Shown: positions 20,804 to 30,714 of the stretch, piece after piece
Numbering within the stretch: position 1 is the first letter of the stretch
Layout of the letters: each line of letters begins with the position of its first letter
Origin: Malania oleifera
Taxonomy: Eukaryota; Streptophyta; Magnoliopsida; Santalales; Ximeniaceae
NCBI RefSeq assembly: GCF_029873635.1
Contig: NC_080418.1
Coordinates: 8,151,562 to 8,215,561, forward strand
Direction of reading: 5' to 3'
DNA length: 64,000 bases
Translations under genes and position numbers: made by a program
The notes under the pieces: model-generated
Told to the model about the DNA's origin: nothing
Seen by the model: only the letters and a program-made list of their open reading frames with translations
Databases searched by the model: none

Positions 20804-21752
20804 ATGATTTTTCATGATGTATATATATGAAAAATGATGTGATGATATTGATTTGGCAATTAATAGTATGAAATATCCATGTATCACAGTTTAATTATAT
20901 GTTATATGTTATCAGAACTTGGTTGGCTTGGTTTAGGCTAACATTTGTACGGTATTGCTGCTATGTGTTCGTGATCATCATGATATTGTGTTAACGCTAC
21001 TGTACAGAGTAGCGTAAGGTTGGATAGTCAATGTGGTTTTAAGAAGTGTAGGCGCCCTGGTGTATGAACCAGGTCAGGCAGACCCATCAGACTTACAGAC
21101 AGTACTTTTGACTTGGCAATGGTTGGCCAACCATTGTCAGGTCCCCCCCTTTGGGCCACACAAGCCAGTCATGTGGGGGTAATACATGACAACAGCCAGC
21201 TAACCTACCAAGGTGGTTTTTGTATTATTATTATTATATGATATATGTTTTCCCATATATGATACAGACAATTATACTGATATGTTTATGTATAATTTTA
21301 TGTAGAACACGGAATTACTCATGTTGTCACATACTAGTATTAGTTTATTTTCCTTACTGAAAGGTGTCTCACCCCTAGATTTCATAAATATTTCAGGAGC
21401 TCCTGATAGGTTGCAAATAAAGCTCCGCTGAAATAGTATTGTTGATCTGTCCTTTCTGAAGAATAAGTTTTGGTGGGGACGATTGAATTTTGCAGGAAAT
21501 GTCCCTAGGTCTTTCTTTTTATGAATGTATATACTAAATACAGTGGATGTAGTAACTCTGGTGTTAAAATGGATGGTTTTGTGTTCATGATATTATGATT
21601 TTATGTTTCCTGTTGCTTAGGCTTCCGTTATGTATTTATGTTATATCCCTAGTACCCACGGGTTCAAGTTGATCACGATCTGCTAGATTTATTATACTGA
21701 TTTGTATTATTTTTAAAAAAATGTAAGGAATTAAGCAGGTCATCAAAACTCA

Positions 21753-22423
21753 TCCTTTCAAAAAGATTTTAACATTAATTTTATTATAATAATCTTTGTA
21801 CAAGGTTTTATTTTGGGAAAATCCTAGTGAAATTTCGGCAGCATGCCGTTTGTATATAGGACTATTTTCCATAAAACTTGTACCTGATAACTGGTTGTTT
21901 TCAATAGATAAAACAATTCAAGCATACAACAACCTATAATCCACTACCAACATGTAATTCACATCCACTGCATTTGCCATCCATGAGGCATTCTAGACTA
22001 AGCATGCAATCAGGTAGCAATTAACAATTCATATAAAATAAAAACCATCCATCAAGGAAAATTAATCATTCCATACATTATAGATAGTAGTCTACAATGC
22101 TGATTTCATAAAGGCATATGAGCATAAAAGGTATGATATCAAGAGAGTAATTCAATTTATATAAACATGAAGAATAAAAGCTCCCCCTGAGTTATGCATT
22201 CAACTCATTTAATGTCTTTTTCATTTTCTAGTTCTTTAGGCAAGAGTTATAAGATTTTCAATGATTTAAGCTTGGCTTTGAATGCATAAGCTTTAACGGA
22301 CCAAAAACTCACAATCAATATTTTTTCAATGTACAAAGCCTATATATCCTCTTTTCTTTGAGAATCTCAATTCAAGAGAGGCGCAAGGTTGGATGGCTTT
22401 AACTTTAATTGCATGTGCATAGG
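21753..22423 (-). other. Remainder of the Sirevirus non-coding tail
   Basis: Continues the tail interrupted at 19271. It holds the hairpin word CGGCAGCATGCCG (about 21837-21849) and another GGGGGAG tract on the minus strand near 22183. The block around 21830-21995 is similar to one inside the MULE at 35885-36055. It is cut by the Gypsy element at 22424. Confidence 0.5.
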
Positions 22424-24699
22424 TGTAACAACCTGAACCCGAAAATTAAAAGAAAATAAATAAAAGGTAAAAGGGGAAACATAAAAGAAAGGGGAAAAGA
22501 AATTTAAAAAGGGTTTCAAGCAGGGACTCGTCAGTGAATTTGTTGTCCTTGTCAGCGAACATTCTTCTAGGTTTCATCGACGAGTACAAGTGTCTCATCA
22601 ACAAGGAATACCAAGCAGGGAAAATTTAGGTTTTTAAATGCTTCATCGACGAACATTTTGACCTCGTTGACGAATGTTCTTCTTAGCTTCGTCGATGAAT
22701 TTACGTGTCTTGTCGATGAGGGTCAGGTTATAAATAGGCTTTGGATCCTCTTTTCTACGAATTTCTCTCTCCTCTCTCATTTTCTCTCACTCGATTTCGG
22801 TTTTCCTACCTATTTTCTTCGAATTCGGTCTGAATTTAACCTGATTCAACGATCGAAAACAACCACGAGATTCTTAGGAAAATTCTCTGCAACATAGGCG
22901 GAGCAGATTTTCAGTTTGGAGTACTGGGGCAACACTCCAAAACCAGGGTAAGTAGGGTATTTTAAGTTTTATTATTATTATGGAGTATATAGGGCCTAGG
23001 TAATGATAAAATAGCATTCTATTGAAGTTTGGGTTAATAAACTCGGGTTTTTGAATTAGGGTTCGAGTGAGTACCACAGGTGACGTTATGGGGTTTCCAT
23101 GGGCGTAATTTAGGAAATCAAAAACGTTATAGCAGCTTTTTATTAATTTTAAATGGGTTAATTTTGAGTATACAAATAATATATATATATATATATATAG
23201 ATTTTATTTATCTGATCAGTTAGGCATTTGAAAAATAATTATTTTGATTATATTTTATAATTGGAAAAATTTGTGTGGTATGAAAATAACTTTCATAAAT
23301 AAATGGTTGTGAGTATTTCTTGATTACGACTGTTGTTCGCGTGTGGCTACTGATTGGGTTATAAATTCTGTTTGGTTGTGAATATTTTTTAGTTGTAAGG
23401 GTTGTTGGATTGTGAATACTATGGTAAATGTGTTGATGTGCTTGGGTGATTGGTATGCATTGGATGTGCGATGTTTTATGGTTCATGTAAATTGCGATAT
23501 AGCGTTGGCAGTGGTATAAGGAGGTCGTTATATCGTACCTGATATAAATCACCATATAGCGTTGGTTGTGGTATGAGGAGGTCTTTATATGGGCATTTAT
23601 ATTAAGGGGGTAAATGAGGAGTTTGTTTTACCGATTTACTATGAATGGGGTTGTGTGTGTGGATTTGTAATCTGTGTGGTTGTGGTGCCTATGTGGGCCA
23701 CAATGTATTTTGTGAAGGTGTTAATCTTGTGTGGACCAATCCTATGTGGACCATATTTCTTGTGTGTATATGAGTCCTATGTGTACCAGTTCTGTGTGGA
23801 CCATATTTCCTGTGTGGATGTGAGTCATGTGTGGACGTTATATTTTGTGTGGATATGGACCCTGTATGGGTGTGAATGACGTAAGTGTGTATCTTACATG
23901 GATTGGTGGTATGCGTATGTATGTCAATCTTTGTGAAATGATGGCATTGGATACATTGGATACGTGTAACTTTAACTACATAAGTATTTATGGTAAAGTA
24001 AATTCTCCACCAAGGGCTTGCTGAGAAAGGCAAGTGCTCTGATAATTATCTGTTGGTACCAAAGCAAAGGGAAGCTACTTGTATGGGCGGGTAAGCTTCC
24101 CTATTCTCGGAGACTTTGTCTGGATACATAACCCGAGGGCTTACTGAGTAAGGTGAGTGCCCTAACATTAGTGTTAGAGCAGAGGAAAGTTACTTGTATG
24201 GGTGGGTAATCTTCCCTATTCTCGGGAATTATTAGTTAAAATAATTATGAATGTGTGTATGATATCAGAAATCTGTGTTGCTATTGATGATGAAACTTCT
24301 CAGCTTCTATGTTATTGATTATTAGATAAATATTTTCAGTTGTATTAAACTCTCTACCACACAATGTAGTTGCTTTTTCTTCCATACTGAGAGGTGTCTC
24401 ACCCGTCAAATTATTATTCTATTCAAATCCTTTAGGTGATCAAGCTTAAACAGCTCTGGGGGGGGTTTAGTCGTGAGTGGTTAAAAAAACAGGTTTATAT
24501 ATAGTTTTATGTTAAAATTTTACTAGTTATGTAATATGGAGGATTTGGTATACTCTTTTATGGGTTTGTTTATATGTATATAAAACTCTGGTATTTTATT
24601 TGAAGTTGTCTATTTAGTTCTGCTGCGTGAATGATATCAGAGATGAATGATTGGTCCCATAACACCCTAGGTCCCACTTGGCGGGTTCGGGGTGTTACA
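22424..24699 (+). repeat. 5' LTR of the Gypsy element
   Basis: TGTAACAACCTGAACCC to GGGTTCGGGGTGTTACA, 2276 bp, with good inverted ends (TGTAACA...TGTTACA). A palindrome array (22526-22720) is followed by TATAAATA (22729-22736). GGTGTCTCACCC lies near 24395. A (TA)n run is at 23177-23200. The first 1.2 kb is repeated at 27773 onwards. Confidence 0.85.
22526..22736 (+). promoter_or_regulatory. TCGTCGACGA-type array and TATA box of the 5' LTR
   Basis: About eight variants such as CTCGTCAGTGAAT, TTCATCGACGAG, CTCGTTGACGAAT and CTTCGTCGATGAAT end just before TATAAATAGG at 22729. Confidence 0.7.
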
Positions 24700-24714
24700 A
24701 GTGGTATGAGAGCC
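24700..24714 (+). promoter_or_regulatory. Primer binding site of the Gypsy element
   Basis: AGTGGTATGAGAGCC follows the LTR. It differs by one base from TGGTATCAGAGCC, complementary to the 3' end of initiator tRNA-Met. Confidence 0.75.
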
Positions 24715-25010
24715 TTAGGTTATAGATTCTGCAGACTTTAGGAGGATTAATACTAGAGTATAGGTTTAAATTGGATAAGGATAGGAATGGGTAGATTAGG
24801 ATATTGATAAGAATTTGAGTTTTGTTTCATAGCATGGAGACAGAAATCCCTTGACGGACTTCTGTGATTTTCTGAATCAGTCAACGGTTTCAGAAAACTA
24901 CGGTAAATCCATCGATGGTAATGTTTCTAAGAAGAGAGACTGAAACTTGGAATTTGAATTTGAAGGTTAAGATTATTAGAATAATTGGATATTGGATGTC
25001 TAATTGAGAA

Positions 25011-26451
25011 TATTAGACCTAGTGGTTAAGGGTCTTTCATTCCAGCTGTGTTTTGATGACAACAACCTATTAGCAGTTCTTTAAGATTACTAAATTTTTC
25101 CTCTAGTCTAGCTCAGTTGCATAAAATAGCTCAAAAGCAAGCAAGTCTCAAACCAGCCAAAAGCAAACATTTGACATGAAGTACTTGGCCACTCAACCAA
25201 AGCATTCATGGATCCTACATTGCAAGCACATGTTCTAAGTTGAATGTGAGATTAGAGAGACTAACATTGTAATCCTCTATGTATGGTGTGACTCAAAAGA
25301 ACAAGCAAGAAATAGACAAATCACATACATATCACTAGAACACAGGCACAATCCCACATATATAACAAGTCAAATAAAAATGCACAAGATGTCTAAAACC
25401 ATCAAAAATATTTTAATAAACCTAAGACATCTTAAAATAGATCAGAGATCATTTCTAAAATAAAGTAAAGGACCTTTTTACTTCGACACAAACATAGTTG
25501 AAATGAATTTTAGAAAAGTAAAAGGGGCCTCGTTGACGAACACAGGGTTTCGTCGATGAGAACAACACAGACCCTCATCGACGTACACAGGGTACTCGTC
25601 GACGAGAAGATACCGAGAACACCAAAAAGTTCAGAGCACCTTCATCGATGAATACAGGGGATTTGGCAACAGGGTACTCATTGACGAAAAGAAACCGAGA
25701 CCTACCGAAATTCAGAACCAGTGACTCGTCGGCAAACATAGCGCTTCGTCAACGAATGAGCTAAAGGGCTCGACAACGAAAGCGCAACCTCATCGATGAA
25801 CGTCGGGTTGTAGGCTTCATTTAATGCGGTAGAACGCCTAGTTTTCTTCTTGTCTCATATCAATAAATGCCCAACGGCTCTCCAGCGCCCAGCTCACCCC
25901 TTTGGTGTTTAAAATAGGTATTTTACTTTAACTTCAAAGTAGTGAATCTCATTAGTTGTTGAAAACATTCATTGTGCATTTACTCTAAGGTTTCATTGTG
26001 CAACCACTTACCCTCTTGCTCTTGCTTTTGTTTACACTCCATTAAAAAAGAAGAAATAGTGTGAGGATTGCATTGTGATATTCAGTTCAAGAGGAGCATT
26101 TAAGATTGTATCTACCTCTCTTCCAACTACTTATATTGGAAGGCTCTTTGTGAGCAACTGATTGTGTAGGCTTCTCCGTCGGAAGGAGGATCACATAGTG
26201 GATTTGGAGAATCCTTGAGTTGGTCTCAAGGCGTGGACATAGGCGCGGTGTCGAACCACGTTAATATCGCTGTGTTAAGTTTCTCTTCTCTTTTCTCTCT
26301 TGTGTTACTTTGTCGTTACCATTTGCTTGATTTATACACTGTGATATAATACTTTTGTTCTTGCCAAGAAATTTGTGTGATTGCAGAAAATCTTACATAT
26401 CCGCGAAAAATGTCTATTCACCCCCCCTCTAGACGCATATCTGGGCCAACA
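25011..26451 (+). repeat. Sirevirus solo LTR, plus orientation
   Basis: It starts TATTAGACCTAGTGG (mutated from TGTTAGACC) and ends CTGGGCCAACA, 1441 bp, the same family as 3803-5183. The flanks are GAGAA and AAGAA, a near 5-bp duplication. The palindrome array is at 25529-25803, a TATA-like TTTAAAATAGG near 25909, and the shared CAACGGCTCTCCAGCGCC segment near 25871. It is nested in the leader of the pol-less Gypsy element. Confidence 0.82.
25529..25803. repeat. Palindrome array of the Sirevirus solo LTR
   Basis: About eleven variants of CTCGTCGACGA(A/G), including CTCGTCGACGAGAA, often in the unit GAACACAGGGTTTCGTCGATG, which is the reverse complement of the unit seen at 4503-4764. Confidence 0.75.
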
Positions 26452-26527
26452 AAGAATTTAGATTTATGATTATGTTAGTTATATTAAGATGTAGAGATTT
26501 TAAACTTGTCTCTGTTATATATTTAGG

Positions 26528-27625
26528 ATGGATCCTAGAGGTAAAGGCATAGACGATGAAGGAGGAAACGAGTTGGGAGCTTCCTACGGAGATTAGATTG
26601 AAACCTCCTGACTATTGCGAGGTATAGCTCATCAGGCCAGGGGAGAGATGAGACAGGATTTCGGGGGATCGAGCTACCCACCAGTGAACCAGGGATGTAT
26701 GATTGATCAATTCAGCCACTTAAAACCTTCTGCTTTTGAGGGTGGCACTGACCTGATCAAGGCTGAGACTTGGATGCAAAAGATGGAGAAGATATTAGTA
26801 GTGCTGAATTGCACTGAGCAATAGAAAAAATTTTTTGCCACCATCAAGCTGACCGAAGAAGTTGAACGGTGGTGGCAAGCAGTGAAACTGTTAGAAAAGT
26901 AGCAAGCAGTACCTATAGTAATGACTTGGGGTCATTTCAAGCAAGTCTTCTATGAGCGATATTTTCTCACTACCACTAGGAATGCAAAGGTGGAGGAATT
27001 TTTCAACTTGACTCAAGGGCGCCTCACAGTTCAGCAGTATGTTGCTAGGTTCTTAGAACTTTCCCTCTTTGCACCTTTCATGGTTCCAGGTGAATATTAA
27101 AATATGAGATGGTTTGAAAGGGGCCTAAATCAGAGGATTTATGAGCATATAGCGTGTTTTCAGATACAGGACTTCACTGAATTGGTGGATAAAGCTACCG
27201 TTGTAGAATTGAGTCTGCAGAGAGGTGTAAAGGCATCAGAACGAAGGAAAAGACCCATGTCTCCCAATTCTCATGCAAATGTCAGACAAGGGTCGTGTAA
27301 AGGAGATAGAGATATTGCGAGTTAGAGGATAGAAAGGAATAATCGAGGACGACAGGGTGATTCATCACACCCCTACTATTCTAGATGCAATAAAAGGCAT
27401 TAGGGAGAACGCCGGAGTAAGGGTGTCGTATGCTATAGATGTGGCAAGTATAGTCATATAGCCTAGGAGTGTCGAGAACCGTCGAACAATGCACCTGCTC
27501 CAGATTAGACTCGGAGGAACAACTCGGTGTCTCATGATAGTAACAGCCCAGCGCGTGTTTATATGCTTGGTACAGGAGAGGGGGACAATACTAAAGGCGC
27601 AAGTAATATGTTTACATTTGCATAA
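26528..27625 (+). pseudogene. Gypsy gag, decayed
   Basis: The ATG at 26528 begins MDPRGKGIDDEGGNELGASY. Further on are FSHLKPSAFEGGTDLIKAET with WMQKMEKILVVLNCTEQ (26700-26820), VERWWQAVKLL, MTWGHFKQVFYERYF, AKVEEFFNLTQGRLTVQQYV and [19 protein letters not shown] (27104-27325), the standard retrotransposon gag core. The zinc knuckle CYRCGKYSHIA is interrupted by a stop before its last Cys (about 27430-27475). It ends NMFTFA at 27623-27625. At least five in-frame stops are present. Confidence 0.82.
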
Positions 27626-27772
27626 GTAATAATCTTGTTTGACTTTGAGTGATTTGATGCTACATATGTTAGAATTAATTAAAATATATAAATGTGGTTA
27701 ACTAGTTCTTAAAATTGTGAAAATATGAAATTAATGAATTTCGAGGACGAAATTCTTTTAAGGAGGGGAGAA
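27626..27772 (+). other. Deletion junction, terminal pol remnant and polypurine tract
   Basis: A protease-like start (ILFDFE..DATYV) is followed within 100 bp by MKLMNFEDEIL, which normally ends the integrase frame close to the 3' LTR. The several kilobases of pol between have been removed. The polypurine tract AAGGAGGGGAGAA (27760-27772) abuts the 3' LTR. Confidence 0.65.
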
Positions 27773-28538
27773 TATAACAACCCAAACTTGGAAATTAAAA
27801 TAAAATAAATAAAAGATAAAAGGGGAAACATAAAAGAAAGAGGAAAAGAAATTTAAAAAGGGTATCAAGCTGGGACTCGTCGACGAATTTGTTCTCCTCG
27901 TTGACGAACATTCTTCTGGGTTTCATCGACAAGTACAAGTGTCTCGTCGACGAATAATTACCGAGAGTAGGGAAAATTCAAGTTTTTAAACACCTCATTG
28001 ATGAGCATTTTGACTTCGTCGATGAATGTTCTTCTTGGCTTCATCGAAGAATCCACGTGTCTCGTCGATGAGAGCCAGGTTATAAATAGGCATTGGATCC
28101 TCTTTTCCGTGAATTTCTCTCTCCTCTCTCATTTCTCTCTCTGGGTTTTAGTTTCCCTACCTATTTTCTTCGAATCTAGTATGGATTTTGCTCGATTTGA
28201 TGATCAGAAACTACCACCAGATTCTTAGGAAGATTTTATGCAACATAGGTGGAGCAGATTTTCAGTTTGGAATACTTGGGCAACACTCCAAAACTAGGGT
28301 AAGTTGGGTATTTTAAGTTTTATTATTATTATGGAGTATATAGGGCATAGGTAATGAAAAAATAGCATTCTATTGAAGTTTGAGTTAATAAACTCGGGTT
28401 TTTGAATTAGGATTCGGGTGAGTGCCACAGGCAACGTTACAAGGTTTCCGTGGGCGTAATTTAGGAAACTAGGTAAGGGAAAAACGATATAGCAGCTTTT
28501 TATTAATTTTAAACGGGTTAATTTCGAGTATATAAATA

Positions 28539-28581
<43 letters not shown>

Positions 28582-28998
28582 TTTGATTTATCTGATCAGT
28601 TAGGCATTTGAAAAATAATGATTTTGATTATATTTTATAATTGGGAAAATTTGTGTGGTATGAAAATAACTTTCATAAATAAATGGTTACGAGTATTGTT
28701 TGATTACGACTGTTGTTCGCATGTGGCTATTGATTGGGTTATAAATTATGTTTGGTTGTGAATACTGTTCAGCTGTGAGTGTTGGTTGGATTGTGAATGC
28801 TAAGGTAAATGTGTTGATGTGCCTGGGTGATTGGTATGCATTGGATATGTAATGTGTTATGGTTTATGTAAATTATGATATAGCATTGGCAGTGGTATGA
28901 GGAGGTCGTTATATTATACCTGATATAAATCGTCATATAGCATTAGCCGTGGTATGAGGAGGTCGTTACATGGACATTTATATTATGAGGTAAAAATG
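27773..28998 (+). repeat. 3' LTR of the Gypsy element, interrupted by a MULE
   Basis: It begins TATAACAACCCAAAC (mutated from TGTAACAACC) and parallels 22424-23640, with the same palindrome array (27876-28068), TATAAATA (28081-28088) and a longer (TA)n run (28540-28580). The match to the 5' LTR breaks exactly where the MULE begins. The last bases GGTAAAAATG are duplicated at 38700-38709. Confidence 0.8.
27876..28088 (+). promoter_or_regulatory. TCGTCGACGA-type array and TATA box of the 3' LTR
   Basis: Variants include GACTCGTCGACGAAT, CTCGTTGACGAAC, TCTCGTCGACGAAT and CTTCGTCGATGAAT, ending before TATAAATAGG (28081). They are closer to the palindromic ideal than their partners in the 5' LTR. 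Confidence 0.7.
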
Positions 28999-29103
28999 GA
29001 GTTTTTTCCCGTTTTATAATTAGAAATAAATAAAATATAAAATAATACTCTGAACAGGAAATTTTTTCCCAAAATAATGCTCACGTAATCTCGCAGCATG
29101 AAA
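28999..29103. repeat. MULE left terminal inverted repeat
   Basis: Starts GAGTTTTTTCCC and includes AGAAATAAATAAAATATAAA and AAAATAATGCTCACGTAATC. Both are found in reverse complement at 38595-38699 with a few mismatches and small indels. Confidence 0.85.
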
Positions 29104-29242
29104 CTGCGAGATTTAAACTGATGGCCAATGAGGAGGGGACGCATGGCAGAGTGCAGACGAAATCTTGCAGCTTCATGCTGCGAGATTTAAGCAGGCAGCG
29201 TGCGTGGAGGCGAAATCTCACAACTTCATGCTGCGAGATTTG
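29087..29242. repeat. MULE left subterminal hairpins (AATCTCGCAGC...)
   Basis: Three inverted repeats with arms AATCTCGCAG / CTGCGAGATT and short loops (29087-29114, 29160-29188 and 29212-29242), spaced about 50-70 bp. The arms match those of the right-end tandem array, although the loops differ (CATGAAA or CTTCATG here, GTTGGAC there). Confidence 0.75.
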
Positions 29243-30710
29243 AGTTAAAATTTATTTTTTAAATTGTAAATATATAAATTTAAACAAAAAATTTACATAA
29301 AAGAAATTATTGATTATGAATAAGTATTTTGTAATAAAAATTTGGATAAAATCCAAAAAAATATTTCAAAATATGATTCTAACCCCAGAATTTACAAAAA
29401 AGACTACAAAATTTCGTATAATTAAATTTTATTGACGAAATGAATATTTTGTTAGTTAAAGTCGGTCTGCATGTGGAATAATAAAATTTGTCTTTAATAA
29501 AATGATATTTTAAAACTCGTGGATTAGAGACCGAAAAAAAATTTCGAATTGAATGCTTTGATGCTTTGTACCAACTAATTCTTTAAGTATGACAAAAAAA
29601 AATTTAGAAGAAATAAATTTTTAATAAGTTATAAAAATGCCTAATAATTATAATGCTGCAAAATGTTTATTGGATGTAATATTTAAAATTAATAATTAAA
29701 CATTTTGCAAGACAAAGTTAAATTTATTATTTAAATTTTAATTTTAATTTGTAAAAAGGGAATTAACAATTAAAAAAGGGAATTAACAATTTAAATTTTT
29801 AAATTTATTATTTAAATTTAAACTTTGCAAGACAAAGTTAAACATTTTGAAAGATAATAGCAGCATCAAAACCTCTTCGTACGTCTTAATTTTTTTGTTT
29901 TTACTCTTTTTTATTATAATTTGACTATCCGCATACTAAACCAAATATTTTGACCCATCCTTTTGGTGTTTGAAAGTAGGATTTGGGTCAAATTGGATTA
30001 TTGTTAGAATGCTTTTTTGTCTTAGTCACCCATTCATATTTAATTAGAGAATGTAGAGAAAACCATACTAAAGTTTTTGTAATTATACAAATTTAAATTG
30101 AAATGCAAAATTAACGATTCTTACATGTTGTAACTACATGCTGTTTGAACTTTAAATTTGGATAGTTAATTAAAATATAAGTTTAGAGAAATCATGAAAT
30201 AAACTTTAATTAAGGATATACATACTCTAAAAATTAATATATCACTTAATCAATTATATTTTTTTATTAAAATTAATATGGGTAATTAATTAATATACTT
30301 TAAGACAAATTGACTAGGAGTTTAATGGAGAGAACATATATTAAGTGCTCCCTAAGATTTTTGGTGCATGTAGTATATGGCGGTGAGGGGAAGTTAACGT
30401 GTAAATGTTTAGAGTGCTGAAACACGTTTGCATTTGACGACGCACGTAAATGCATGCAGACATACAAATTTTAGCAATACGAATTTTGTAGTAAAAGACA
30501 ATTGAATTTAAGGAATTAACTTAACTAGACATGCAAATTTAGACGATACGAATTATGTGTCATTTTTTAGATTTGGCAATATTGAATTCTTTAGAGATAT
30601 GAATTATTAAATGACATATACAAAAGAAAGAAAAAAATAATCAATTATATACAAATGAAATCAAAACAATCAATGATATACATACAAATAAAATGCAATT
30701 AAAGTAATGC
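29243..30710. other. AT-rich non-coding left part of the MULE
   Basis: No gene. A segment with TTTTGCAAGACAAAGTTAAA followed by TTTATTATTTAAATTT near 29702-29740 recurs near 29806-29845 beside two copies of AAAGGGAATTAACAATT (29756-29790). Confidence 0.5.
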
Positions 30711-30714
30711 TAAA

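Larger units (their letters stand above)
19272..21747 (+). repeat. Gypsy solo LTR inserted in the Sirevirus tail
   Basis: Starts TGTAGTGACCC and is flanked by a perfect 5-bp duplication ACTCA (19267-19271 and 21748-21752). Internally there is a palindrome array, TATAAATA at 19530, and GGTGTCTCACCCC near 21365, a motif shared with the Gypsy LTR at 22424. The 3' end is eroded (no clear ...CA). An RTE LINE tail is nested at 20019. Confidence 0.65.
22424..28998 (+). mobile_element. Ty3/Gypsy LTR retrotransposon lacking pol
   Basis: The 5' LTR (22424-24699) is followed by a primer site, a leader with a nested Sirevirus solo LTR (25011-26451), a gag remnant (26528-27625), the last few codons of the pol frame, a polypurine tract (27759-27772) and the 3' LTR from 27773. 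The 3' LTR is interrupted by a MULE at 28999. Virtually all of protease, RT, RNase H and integrase is missing, so this is a non-autonomous derivative. The gag and LTR style fit the plant chromovirus or Athila/Tat-like groups; I do not assign the lineage. Confidence 0.8.

Noticed and set aside
23589-24033. ORFs rich in Cys/Val or His/Thr within the Gypsy LTR
   Set aside because: They arise from TGTG-rich LTR sequence (repeated TGTGTGGACC) and are not conserved in the second LTR.
29700-29850. Internal duplication in the MULE that might be nested LTRs
   Set aside because: Short, very AT-rich, without TG...CA ends, primer site or target duplication.
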